Both the position numbers and the translations under genes were made by a program. A stretch of DNA of 49,092 bases from Opitutaceae bacterium (GTDB lineage Bacteria; Verrucomicrobiota; Verrucomicrobiia; Opitutales; Opitutaceae). The notes under the pieces are model-generated. The model had not been told where the DNA came from and ran no database searches. It saw only the letters and a list, made by a program, of their open reading frames with translations. Shown piece after piece: positions 40,548 to 48,549 of the stretch. How positions within the stretch are numbered: the first letter of the stretch is position 1; each line of letters starts with the position of its first letter. The stretch covers positions 1-49,092 of the forward strand of contig JABIRI010000011.1 of assembly GCA_018667915.1 (NCBI GenBank). Reading direction: 5' to 3'.

Positions 40548-41486
40548 ATGGCAGTCGCTCAACCCACCGTATTCCGTCGTTTGATGAACGAGATTGGCAA
40601 CGTCGATGCCGTCGGCGTTGAAGAACGCGCGGCAAAATATGGGACCCGATCGATCAAGACGGCATCCAAGGTGCAGGGGCTTAAACTTGCGGCTTCGATG
40701 GTGGATCTTACGACGCTCGAAGGTAAGGACACTCCCGGCAAAGTGCGCGCGCTTTGTGCGAAAGCCATCCGCCCTCACGATGATTTGGACTGCCCACCGA
40801 CCGGTGCAGTTTGTGTGTATCCGGCGATGGTGAAGCACGCCCGTGCTGCGTTGGGCGATAAGTCGCCGGTCAATATCGCTTCGGTCGCCACGGCATTTCC
40901 CAGCGGTCAGGTGCACCTGCGCACGCGTTTGGCAGAAGTGAAAGCTGCCGTCGCGGACGGTGCCGATGAGATCGATATGGTGATCAATCGCGGCGCTTTT
41001 CACGCGGGCGAATACAACCGGATGCAGGATGAAATTGCGGCGGTGGTTGAAGCCTGTGGAGACGCGGCCTTGAAGGTGATTTTGGAAACGAGCGAACTCG
41101 AGACCTTCGACAATATCCGCGGCGCGTCATTCCTGGCGATGCGGGTGATTCGTGCGGGCGATTTCATCAAAACGTCCACCGGCAAAACATCAGCCAATGC
41201 GACCCTCGCCAACAATCAGGTTATGTTGGATGCGATTCGTGACTTCTATTTCGAGACTGGGGTTGCGATCGGGATGAAACCCGCGGGTGGCATTAAATCC
41301 GCCAAGCAAGCACTGCATTTTCTGGTCGCGGTAAAAGAGACTCTGGGCGACGACTGGCTGACGAATCGCCGCTATCGGTTTGGGGCATCTTCGCTGCTCA
41401 ACGATCTCTTGCGCCAGCTCGTAAAAATGGAGACCGGAGCGTATCAGGCCCCCTACACCTTCAGCGAAGCGGCAGGGGCTTATTGA
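40548..41486 (+). CDS. deoC: Deoxyribose-phosphate aldolase
   Basis: A 312-residue class I aldolase that splits 2-deoxyribose-5-phosphate into acetaldehyde and glyceraldehyde-3-phosphate. The Schiff-base Lys is K208 in FIKTSTGK; the second active-site Lys is K244 in GMKPAGGIK; Asp in MVDLTTLEG and EIDMVIN complete the family pattern. It is longer than the 250-residue E. coli enzyme because of an N-terminal extension of about 45 residues, as in the larger DeoC group. The acetaldehyde it makes could be used by the aldehyde dehydrogenase at 43997. The start at 40548 was chosen (ATG behind a purine-poor leader); an upstream ATG at 40467 is less family-like. It overlaps the receiver gene convergently by seven bases. 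Confidence 0.95.
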   Translation: MAVAQPTVFRRLMNEIGNVDAVGVEERAAKYGTRSIKTASKVQGLKLAASMVDLTTLEGKDTPGKVRALCAKAIRPHDDLDCPPTGAVCVYPAMVKHARAALGDKSPVNIASVATAFPSGQVHLRTRLAEVKAAVADGADEIDMVINRGAFHAGEYNRMQDEIAAVVEACGDAALKVILETSELETFDNIRGASFLAMRVIRAGDFIKTSTGKTSANATLANNQVMLDAIRDFYFETGVAIGMKPAGGIKSAKQALHFLVAVKETLGDDWLTNRRYRFGASSLLNDLLRQLVKMETGAYQAPYTFSEAAGAY

Positions 41487-41878
41487 TCTTCAGCGGAGGC
41501 GGTCGGCGACTCGTCGGCCGATAATAATTTTCGGACTGTTTTGAGTAGAGCTTCCAGAGGTGCCGTCTTGTTGTGATAAGCGGTGATTTTGGTGCTAAGC
41601 TTCTCATCGATGGTCTGTTCATCGAAATAGACTCCGGTGAGGAGAATGACGGGGACGTCGGGCAGGTCTTGACGAATCGATCCTACCAGCTCCAAGCCGT
41701 CCGAATTGGCTAATTGCAGGTCGGTGATGATGAGGTCGGGGGTTTTCGCCGCAATGGCTGCTTTGGCCTCTCGTGGGGTGGAAGCTTGAGCAATACTGTA
41801 GCCCTCTTTCTCGAAGAGTTCGCGGAGGAGGCTCAGGATGACTTCTTCGTCGTCGATGGTGAGAATGTTTTGGGTCAC
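41480..41878 (-). CDS. Single-domain response regulator (receiver only)
   Basis: A 132-residue REC domain. The acidic pocket is IDDEE (Asp9, Asp10), the phospho-acceptor is Asp53 in LIITDLQL, the switch Thr is in ILLTGVYF and the Lys is in AYHNKTAPL, where Thr replaces the usual Pro after Lys. There is no output domain, so it would act through protein contacts like CheY or as a phosphate sink. GTG at 41876-41878 is the likely start; an ATG further upstream lies inside the sensor gene. It follows the sensor gene by 28 bases on the same strand. Confidence 0.85.
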   Translation of the reverse strand: MTQNILTIDDEEVILSLLRELFEKEGYSIAQASTPREAKAAIAAKTPDLIITDLQLANSDGLELVGSIRQDLPDVPVILLTGVYFDEQTIDEKLSTKITAYHNKTAPLEALLKTVRKLLSADESPTASAEDQ

Positions 41879-41906
41879 GGTGATATTAAAATAAAAATGG
41901 TTTAAC

Positions 41907-43034
41907 TTAGTTGGATGGACGGAGCGTAATGACTCCTCCCACCACGCGGTCGTGATCCCGGAGGGGATGTAGGCTCGCGAGCATGGGTCTGGATTTGTGA
42001 TTGTGGTCGATGGCGTTGGCCGCGTGATCGACAAGATCCTGATTGGAGCGCAACGAGAGCTCGAACGGATCGATCATTTCGTCGCCGGACTCATCGATGG
42101 CCAGTTTTACGAATTCGGAGATGGATTGATCCACGAGGGCAGGAGCGAGTTCACCGATGAGGTTTTCGAATGCTGGATTCACGCGCGAAATATTAAGCGC
42201 GCGGGTGACGACCACCACGGGGCTGGCGACACTTTCGATGATGAGATTATTGTAGCGGAGCTGGTGTTCCAATGCTTGTGCAGACCACCGGCTCTCAAGG
42301 TTTTCAGCCCGTAGTTTGCGGTTGGATTGTTTCAGCTCCGACGTGCGCTCAGCCACGCGAGCTTCCAGTTCTTCATTGGAGGCTGCGAGCAGAGCAGCTT
42401 CCCGTCGCCGGCTTTTCAAATCGTCGCGGATAAACCAGCTTGAGATTAATAAAAGTAGCAGGGTTAGTCCCGCGCCGACGTAGAGGGTATTGCGGGTGCG
42501 GTTGTCGCGATTGAACTCCACGCGATCCCGTTGTTGGAGCAGACCTTGGTGCCGACTCACGATCCGCCGATTCAAGCTGGCCAAGGCGTCAATTTGGGTG
42601 GGGTCATCTTCGCTCAATTGCTGATGGATACTGTCCGTGTCTCCGGACCGGTGCGCCGCGAGTAACGCCCGGGCGATGTCTGCCCGTGCGATCAGCGCCG
42701 TTTCGAGTTCCGCAACTTCACTTTTGTTTTCCGCCTCGGAAGCAGCCAAAGCTTTTGCAACTTCGATGTGCTCGGAGAGTTCTCCGAACGCCTGGCTCAT
42801 TTGAGCCCGTTGGTCGGGGTTGTTGGTCAGGAGGAACGCGTGTAAGGCGCTCTCCGCTCGTTGGCCTGCGGTGACGGCTGCGTTGATCTCGGCGATGAAC
42901 GCGTGGGTGTGGTTGACCCATTGCGCGGAGCGATTGGCTCGCTGCAGATTGGTAATCGAGAGCACCACCTCGGTCACCATGCTCGTCGCGAGAATGGCGA
43001 AGACCAAAAGGATCAGGCGGAATGTTTTGTCCAT
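41907..43034 (-). CDS. CHASE3-PAS membrane sensor lacking a kinase domain
   Basis: A 375-residue protein. Helix 1 spans about 7-28; residues 30-180 form a helical CHASE3-like periplasmic domain (QWVNHTHAFIAEINAAV, ESALHAFLLTNNPDQ); helix 2 spans about 186-202; a coiled coil of about 205-258 follows (EELEARVAERTSELKQSNRKL, in two parts); a PAS-like domain fills about 262-372 (IIESVASPVVVVTRALNISRVNPAF, in two parts). There is no HisKA, HATPase, GGDEF, EAL or HAMP domain, so it cannot phosphorylate the receiver itself. The transglutaminase-like gene starts 43 bases upstream on the same strand. Confidence 0.85.
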   Translation of the reverse strand: MDKTFRLILLVFAILATSMVTEVVLSITNLQRANRSAQWVNHTHAFIAEINAAVTAGQRAESALHAFLLTNNPDQRAQMSQAFGELSEHIEVAKALAASEAENKSEVAELETALIARADIARALLAAHRSGDTDSIHQQLSEDDPTQIDALASLNRRIVSRHQGLLQQRDRVEFNRDNRTRNTLYVGAGLTLLLLLISSWFIRDDLKSRRREAALLAASNEELEARVAERTSELKQSNRKLRAENLESRWSAQALEHQLRYNNLIIESVASPVVVVTRALNISRVNPAFENLIGELAPALVDQSISEFVKLAIDESGDEMIDPFELSLRSNQDLVDHAANAIDHNHKSRPMLASLHPLRDHDRVVGGVITLRPSN

Positions 43035-43077
43035 GAGGTGGAGGCGGGTTGAAACCGAATAGGAGAAAAATAGAGGA

Positions 43078-43755
43078 TCACTCGACGAGAAAGGGATTGG
43101 GGCGAGGTGCTGCTTTCCCAGGAGGAGGATCGGTGCTCGGATCCTGAGTGCGCACGACTTTGGCGGTAATGTTCTTGCGCTGGTTATTATACGAAAAATC
43201 GAATTCGAATGCCGAGGTCCAATTTGCGTTGAGCGAGCGGGCCACCTTGCCGGCGATCTTGCGCAACGACGGGTCGGAACGCGTCATAGTGAAAAAAATG
43301 TTACGATTATTGTAGTCAAGATACGCGCCATCCTCCGTGACGTAGCAGACGGCGTGAGAGGTCATCCCCACCAGCCTGATGTGGATAAGCCGGGTCTCAA
43401 AACCTTTTGGCTTGAGAACGTCGTCGGCTAGACACGCGTAATCGTCACAGTCCCCGCTTTTAGTGCGAAGGAACTCTTCGGGCGTCTGCACGTAATCAAA
43501 AAGCTCGAAGTTGAAGTCGGAGAACATACGACTAAATTTTTTTGGGGTCAGGTCGGGTTGGCCACGGAGGTGCCCTATGCTCATGGCCATCGAGGTCGTC
43601 GCAAATAGGGCCAGAGCGAGAAGACCTCCCGCCAAGGTAACTTTTCGATGAGATGGTCCCAAACCAAGCCTTAGACTGCTTCTTGCGGAAGCGGCGATTG
43701 GGTAGGTCCGCTCACAGCGTGATGGGACTGGAAGATATGATGGATTTGTTTTCAC
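43078..43755 (-). CDS. Transglutaminase-like cysteine protease-type protein, membrane-anchored or secreted
   Basis: A 225-residue protein with a basic N-terminus and a hydrophobic segment at about 40-58 (TLAGGLLALALFATTSMAM) serving as signal or anchor. The core holds a Cys-His-Asp set in transglutaminase-fold order: SGDCDDYACLA (C103), TSHAVCYVT (H134) and YLDYNNRN (D147). This matches bacterial transglutaminase-like cysteine proteinases, which cleave or crosslink periplasmic proteins. The C-terminal tail is Lys/Pro-rich. It heads a three-gene minus-strand group with the CHASE3-PAS sensor and the receiver. Confidence 0.8.
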   Translation of the reverse strand: MKTNPSYLPVPSRCERTYPIAASARSSLRLGLGPSHRKVTLAGGLLALALFATTSMAMSIGHLRGQPDLTPKKFSRMFSDFNFELFDYVQTPEEFLRTKSGDCDDYACLADDVLKPKGFETRLIHIRLVGMTSHAVCYVTEDGAYLDYNNRNIFFTMTRSDPSLRKIAGKVARSLNANWTSAFEFDFSYNNQRKNITAKVVRTQDPSTDPPPGKAAPRPNPFLVE

Positions 43756-43920
43756 ACGAGAATGGCCAGCTCGCGTCGCGGTCTTAGACTATTGCCATTG
43801 AAATGCAGCGTTGTCGGATTGTCGAATTTCCCCTGCTAGGGTATATCACCCGGTCCGTTTTGAGGGGTTCGACCGGGCAGGTCGGGGGTGGTCTTTGCCT
43901 TGTGATTCCGGAGGAGAGGG

Positions 43921-43941
43921 ATGAATATCCCGAATCAATAG
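43921..43941 (+). other. Possible six-codon leader peptide (MNIPNQ) before the aldehyde dehydrogenase gene
   Basis: A strong ribosome site, GGAGGAGAGG (43910-43919), immediately precedes ATG 43921; the frame reads MNIPNQ and stops at TAG 43939-43941. It lies 55 bases upstream of the ALDH start and just before a palindrome. The combination is the only strong Shine-Dalgarno in this 241-base gap; it may be a leader/attenuator or chance. Confidence 0.3.
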
Positions 43942-43954
43942 CGTTTGTTGGTGT

Positions 43955-43966
43955 GCGTGCGCACGC
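43955..43966. promoter_or_regulatory. 12-bp GC palindrome in the aldehyde dehydrogenase leader
   Basis: GCGTGCGCACGC is perfectly self-complementary and lies between the short leader frame and the ALDH start at 43997. It could form a hairpin in the transcript or be an operator. The rest of the 43756-43996 spacer shows no other gene. Confidence 0.3.
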
Positions 43967-43996
43967 CAGACCTACCCATTTCCTCATCTGCTTCCC

Positions 43997-45499
43997 ATGC
44001 CTGTTGCCGCTCGTTTTAAGTCGAAAAACTCATCCCGTCGTCGCTCCGAACCGGAGTTAATCTTTGGCGATTTATGGGAGTTCGATCCCGCGCCGGAGTC
44101 CGCCGACCCCAAGCTGCTGAGACGTTACCAGCTCTTCATTGGCGGCAAGTTTGTGGCACCCAAGAGTCGTAACTATTTCCCGACCATCAGTCCGGGCACC
44201 GGCAAGCCGCTGGCGGAGATTGCGCTCGCGTCGCCGGCCGACGTTGACGCTGCCTATGCCGCCGCTGCCAAGGCGTTCCCTGCGTGGTCAAAATTGCCCG
44301 GTGCAGAGCGGGGCAAATATCTCTATCGACTCGCGCGTCTATTGCAGGATCGCGCCCGCGAGTTTGCGGTCGCCGAAACCATGGATGGTGGCAAGCCGAT
44401 CAAGGAGTCTCGCGACTTCGATGTGCCGGTAGCTGCCGCGCACTTCTTCTACCATGGCGGTTGGGCGGACAAACTGGCCTATGCATTTCCGGGTGCCACG
44501 CCTCAACCGCATGGCGTGGTGGGGCAGGTGATCCCATGGAATTTCCCTTTATTGATGCTGGCGTGGAAAATCGCTCCGGCGCTGGCGACCGGTAACACCG
44601 TTGTGCTCAAGCCCGCCGAGACGACCTCCATCACCGCGCTAAAATTTGCCGAGATCGTGCAGGAAGCCGGTTTGCCTCCCGGGGTTGTGAATATTGTCAC
44701 CGGAGCCGGCGAAACCGGAGCGGCGGTAGTCAATCATCCGAACGCCGCGAAGGTCGCCTTCACCGGATCGACTGACGTGGGTAAACTCATCATGCGTTCG
44801 ACCGCCGGCACGGGCAAAAAGCTCACCCTCGAACTTGGCGGTAAGGCGGCCAATATCGTCTTCGAAGACGCCCCGCTCGATCAGGCGGTGGAAGGCATCG
44901 TCAACGGTATCTTCTTCAACCAAGGCCACGTCTGCTGCGCCGGTTCGCGTCTCCTCGTCCAGGAAAGTATCGCGGAGGCGGTGCTCAAACGGCTCAAGAA
45001 TCGCGTAAGCGTGTTGCGGGTCGGCAACCCCTTGGACAAGAATACCGACATCGGCGCGATCAACTCCAAGGAGCAGCTCGACAAGATCGCTGGACTAGTG
45101 AAAGCCGGGCGGGCGGAAGGCGCCGAGATGTTTCAACCTAAGTGCACCCTGCCTCGCAACGGTTGGTATTTCCGCCCAACCTTGTTCAGCGGGGTGGAGC
45201 AAAGTCACCGTATCGCCCGCGAGGAAATCTTCGGACCGGTATTGTCGATTCTCACCTTCCGGACGCAGAGTGAGGCCGTCGAAAAGGCCAACAACACCGC
45301 TTATGGCCTAAGTGCCGGCGTATGGACGGAGAAAGGCTCGCGCATCCTGAAGATGAGCACCGAACTAAAAGCCGGTGTGGTCTGGGCCAATACGTATAAC
45401 AAATTCGATCCCGCATCGCCGTTTGGTGGATACAAAGAGTCCGGCTTCGGCCGCGAAGGCGGCAAACACGGCCTCCACGACTACGTAAAACTCACCTGA
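43997..45499 (+). CDS. NAD(P)-dependent aldehyde dehydrogenase
   Basis: A 500-residue ALDH. Catalytic Cys313 lies in NQGHVCCAGS, the general-base Glu279 in LTLELGGKAAN and the oxyanion Asn182 in IPWNFPLL; FTGSTDVG is the cofactor-binding turn. The N-terminal extension of about 40 residues is longer than usual. It oxidises aldehydes to acids in the cytoplasm; acetaldehyde from the nearby DeoC is a plausible substrate. The following gene encodes a shorter ALDH-like protein without catalytic residues, an arrangement resembling a split form of the two-domain ALDH16 family. The start at ATG 43997 has a weak ribosome site. Confidence 0.92.
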   Translation: MPVAARFKSKNSSRRRSEPELIFGDLWEFDPAPESADPKLLRRYQLFIGGKFVAPKSRNYFPTISPGTGKPLAEIALASPADVDAAYAAAAKAFPAWSKLPGAERGKYLYRLARLLQDRAREFAVAETMDGGKPIKESRDFDVPVAAAHFFYHGGWADKLAYAFPGATPQPHGVVGQVIPWNFPLLMLAWKIAPALATGNTVVLKPAETTSITALKFAEIVQEAGLPPGVVNIVTGAGETGAAVVNHPNAAKVAFTGSTDVGKLIMRSTAGTGKKLTLELGGKAANIVFEDAPLDQAVEGIVNGIFFNQGHVCCAGSRLLVQESIAEAVLKRLKNRVSVLRVGNPLDKNTDIGAINSKEQLDKIAGLVKAGRAEGAEMFQPKCTLPRNGWYFRPTLFSGVEQSHRIAREEIFGPVLSILTFRTQSEAVEKANNTAYGLSAGVWTEKGSRILKMSTELKAGVVWANTYNKFDPASPFGGYKESGFGREGGKHGLHDYVKLT

Positions 45500-45602
45500 G
45501 GCGCTGCGCGCCCCAAATGCTGAAAGCTGAAAGATCCGAAACACTGAAAGAAGTTTTCCGCCTCTCAGCCCAATCTGAATTCGTAAATCCAAAATCCAAA
45601 CG

Positions 45603-46475
45603 ATGCCTCGTTTAACTATTTCCAAGACCCCCAAGTGTTACGTTGGGGGTAAGTTTATCCGCTCGGAGAGTGCGCGCACGTTTCCGCTCAATGCCGCCTC
45701 AGGTGAATTTTTTGCGCATGTGCCGCAGTGCACCCGCAAGGACGTGCGCAACGCCGTCGAAGTCGCCGCGAAGGCGGGTGGTGGTTGGGCTGGTCGATCC
45801 GCCTACAATCGAGGGCAGATCCTCTACCGCCTCGCCGAGATGCTTGAGCCGCGTTCCGCCGAACTTGTCGATGCGCTAAAGCTCGGGGGAGCGACTCCGT
45901 CAGAGGCCAAGGCCGAAGTCACGGCCACGATCGATCGTATCGTGCACTACGCCGGCTGGACCGATAAATACGAACAGCTCCTCGGTAGTGTGAACCCCGT
46001 CGCATCGCCGCACTTTAATTTTACCGTCACCGAGCCCATGGGCGTGATCGGTGTTGTCGCACCAGATGAGTCGCCGTTGCTCGGATTGCTCACGTGCATC
46101 CTGCCGGCGATCACGGCGGGCAACAGTGTGGTCGTCATTACCTCTGAATCTGCACCTTATCCGGCGATTGCTTTGGGCGAGATGTTAGCCACCAGTGATC
46201 TCCCGGGAGGTGTCGTCAATTTGCTCACGGGTTTCCGTAAAGAAATGGTGCCCACCTTTGCGACCCACGAACACATCCGTGGTATTGGCGGCGTGGTCAG
46301 TGCGGATGAACGCAAGACCCTTGAAACCGGAGGGGTGGAAAGCATGAAGCGCGTGAAGATTTTCAACGCGGCGGATGCCATCGATTGGCGGGCTGGCGAC
46401 GGCCCCAAAGCCTCCCTCTACGCTATCGCCGACTTCTTGGAATACAAGACGACCTGGCATCCCGTCGGTGCGTAG
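45603..46475 (+). CDS. Pseudo-aldehyde dehydrogenase (short, catalytically dead homologue)
   Basis: A 290-residue protein resembling the N-terminal (cofactor-binding) half of ALDH: CYVGGKFIRSESARTF, YNRGQILYRLAEMLE, GVIGVVAPDESPLLGLL, ITAGNSVVVITSESAP and LPGGVVNLLTG all align with the preceding enzyme. The oxyanion WNFP is replaced by PDESP, and the segment with the catalytic Cys and the C-terminal half are absent; the chain ends after DFLEYKTTWHPVG. The length (about 190 residues short) and missing residues indicate a pseudoenzyme, perhaps a structural partner of the 43997 product. The 103-base spacer (45500-45602) holds a GGCGC/GCGCC hairpin and low-complexity sequence. Confidence 0.8.
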   Translation: MPRLTISKTPKCYVGGKFIRSESARTFPLNAASGEFFAHVPQCTRKDVRNAVEVAAKAGGGWAGRSAYNRGQILYRLAEMLEPRSAELVDALKLGGATPSEAKAEVTATIDRIVHYAGWTDKYEQLLGSVNPVASPHFNFTVTEPMGVIGVVAPDESPLLGLLTCILPAITAGNSVVVITSESAPYPAIALGEMLATSDLPGGVVNLLTGFRKEMVPTFATHEHIRGIGGVVSADERKTLETGGVESMKRVKIFNAADAIDWRAGDGPKASLYAIADFLEYKTTWHPVGA

Positions 46476-46579
46476 GAATTCAGATTTGGCCTTAATCTAG
46501 TTGGGTAAAGGAGTTCTCATTCAGCTTTCAAATTGGTTTCATTTGCCGTCTGCATGACCGAACTCAACCGAACTGAATT

Positions 46580-48373
46580 ATGAAGCACACAAATTTGATT
46601 TCCAAGTGGTCTGCCGGGTTGGCCGTGATGACGGTAATGTTAACGTTCCCGGTTTTTGCCGTGGCCGGAACGGCGGACAAGGCGCCCAACATCATCGTCA
46701 TTCTGACGGATGACCAGGGGTGGGGGGATTTAAGCATTAGCGGTAATACAGTTTTGGATACGCCCAACATTGACCGGCTCGCGCGAGAAGGCGCTCGGTT
46801 TGACCGCTTCTATGTCAGTGCGGTGTGCTCGCCGACCCGCGCGGAGTTTTTAACCGGCCGGCATCATGCTCGTAGCGGCGTTTATTCGACCTCCGAGGGT
46901 GGCGAACGGGTGAACCCCGAAGAAAAGATGATCGGGGAGTTTTTTCGCGAAGCGGGCTATCGCACGGCGGCTTTCGGCAAGTGGCACAGTGGCATGCAGT
47001 ATCCCTACCATCCGAATGCCCGTGGGTTTGAGGAATTCTATGGCTTCTGCTCAGGCCATTGGGGCGACTACTTCAGCCCGATGCTGGAGCACAATGGGCA
47101 GATGGTGACCGGCAATGGTTTCGTGATCGATGACTTCACGGAACGCGCGATGGACTTCATCGAGGAGAGTCAGGACGAGCCCTTCTTCGTCTACTTGCCC
47201 TACAATACGCCGCATTCGCCCATGCAGGTGCCGGACCGTTGGTTGAAAAAATTCAAGGATCTCGAGCTCCCGCCCGATCATCCGCCGGCTCCGGGTGACA
47301 AACTCGATCATGCCCGGGCGGCGTTCGCGATGTGTGAGAACATCGATTGGAACGTGGGTCGCATCATGGACAAGCTCGATGCACTCGAGATCGCGGACAA
47401 TACGATCGTGATCTATTTTTCTGATAATGGTCCCAACGGAGCACGTTGGAATGGCGGTATGCGTGGTCGCAAAGGCTCGACCGATGAGGGTGGGGTGCGT
47501 TCACCCTTTTCCCTGCGCTGGCCAGCGAAGGTGAAGGCGGGCACCGAGGTGACTCAACTGAGCACCGCGATGGACCTTTTGCCGACATTGGCGGAGGTGT
47601 CGGGAGTGAAGCTGTCTGGCGGAAAGCCGATCGATGGCATGAGTTTTGCGCCCCTGCTCTGGGGCGATGATGACGACTGGCCGGAACGCACCATCGTGAA
47701 CCATTGGAAGACCCGCACCTCGGTGCGCAATGCACAGTATCGGCTCGATTATGAGGGCAACCTTTACGACATGCTCGCCGACCCCGGACAGACGATGGCT
47801 ATCAACGAAGAGCAGCCGCAGGTCGCGGCGGAGTTGGCTCAGGTCGTGGCGGATTTTCGGGCAGAGATGTTGGTCAACTACGGGCCGGAATTTGATGACC
47901 GACCCTTTGTGGTGGGCCACCCCGATGAGAAGATCACGCAGGTGCCGGCCCGGGATGGCAAAGGGCATGGCAACATCGTGCGGTCCAATCGCTGGCCCAA
48001 CGATTCGTTCCTCACAAATTGGACGAGTTTGGATGATTCCATCACCTGGGATTGTGAGGTGGGAGAGACGGGGACTTATACCGTCGAATTGTTCTACACC
48101 TGCCCGCCGGCGGATGTCGGTTCGACGGTCGAGCTCAGTTTCAAGGGCGATGCTCTCGAGGCGAAAATCGTCGAAGCGCATGATCCGCCCCTGCGCGGCA
48201 TGGAGCATGATCGTTTCGTGCGCGGAGAGTCCTACGTAAAAGATTTTAAACGGGTTACCTTGGGCGAGATTCACCTCGAAGCAGGCAAGGGGACGCTCGC
48301 ATTGAAGGCGCTCGATATGCCGGGATCGCAAGTCATGGACTTTCGTCTGATGCTGTTGTCGCGGGTGGAGTGA
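46580..48373 (+). CDS. Exported sulfatase with extra C-terminal beta domain
   Basis: A 597-residue arylsulfatase-type enzyme. The signal peptide (LAVMTVMLTFPVFAVAG) precedes NIIVILTDDQGWGD with the metal-binding Asp pair; the activation motif is CSPTR (C83-R87), the CxPTR variant, followed by the LTGRH helix; FGKWH supplies a Lys/His pair, NTPHSPM follows and IYFSDNGPNG completes the metal site. The sulfatase fold ends near residue 435. Residues about 450-597 form a beta-rich domain (SNRWPNDSFLTNWTSLDDS, GTYTVELFYTCPPADVG, LEAGKGTLALKALDMPG), like the carbohydrate-binding-like domains attached to other sulfatases of this phylum. It is a single gene after a 104-base spacer. Confidence 0.93.
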   Translation: MKHTNLISKWSAGLAVMTVMLTFPVFAVAGTADKAPNIIVILTDDQGWGDLSISGNTVLDTPNIDRLAREGARFDRFYVSAVCSPTRAEFLTGRHHARSGVYSTSEGGERVNPEEKMIGEFFREAGYRTAAFGKWHSGMQYPYHPNARGFEEFYGFCSGHWGDYFSPMLEHNGQMVTGNGFVIDDFTERAMDFIEESQDEPFFVYLPYNTPHSPMQVPDRWLKKFKDLELPPDHPPAPGDKLDHARAAFAMCENIDWNVGRIMDKLDALEIADNTIVIYFSDNGPNGARWNGGMRGRKGSTDEGGVRSPFSLRWPAKVKAGTEVTQLSTAMDLLPTLAEVSGVKLSGGKPIDGMSFAPLLWGDDDDWPERTIVNHWKTRTSVRNAQYRLDYEGNLYDMLADPGQTMAINEEQPQVAAELAQVVADFRAEMLVNYGPEFDDRPFVVGHPDEKITQVPARDGKGHGNIVRSNRWPNDSFLTNWTSLDDSITWDCEVGETGTYTVELFYTCPPADVGSTVELSFKGDALEAKIVEAHDPPLRGMEHDRFVRGESYVKDFKRVTLGEIHLEAGKGTLALKALDMPGSQVMDFRLMLLSRVE

Positions 48374-48398
48374 GGCGCGCGCGATAGGGCGGAGTCGC

Positions 48399-48505
48399 TC
48401 TTTCTCTTTCATCTTTATCGTAATCGTTCTCGTTCTCGTAATCGTTCTCTGACGGCGGAGCCGCCCCGTTTGATTGAGGATAAGGATAAAGAATAAAGAG
48501 AAAGA
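48399..48505. repeat. Low-complexity repeat region with 21-bp imperfect inverted repeat
   Basis: Arms 48399-48419 and 48485-48505 pair at 19 of 21 positions (cores TCTTTCTCTTT and AAAGAGAAAGA). Between them a 14-base direct repeat TCGTAATCGTTCTC occurs twice with an 18-base period (48418-48431, 48436-48449), followed by a GGCGG/CCGCC hairpin. It fills most of the 176-base spacer between the sulfatase and the redoxin gene. No gene is visible inside. Confidence 0.6.
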
Positions 48506-48549
48506 TGAGTGGGAATTGTCATTCGTGGAGTTTCGGGGATGATTCGGGG

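Noticed and set aside
43549-43560. GGGGTCAGGTC inside the transglutaminase-like gene
   Set aside because: It lacks a partner inverted copy and encodes part of a coherent protein, so it is taken as a chance match to the element end.
43756-43996. Possible c-di-GMP or other riboswitch in the spacer before the ALDH gene
   Set aside because: No conserved aptamer core was found; only a short leader frame and a palindrome are visible.
47501-48412. A 303-residue open frame on the minus strand
   Set aside because: It is antisense to the sulfatase C-terminal region, with composition of a shadow frame and no domain.
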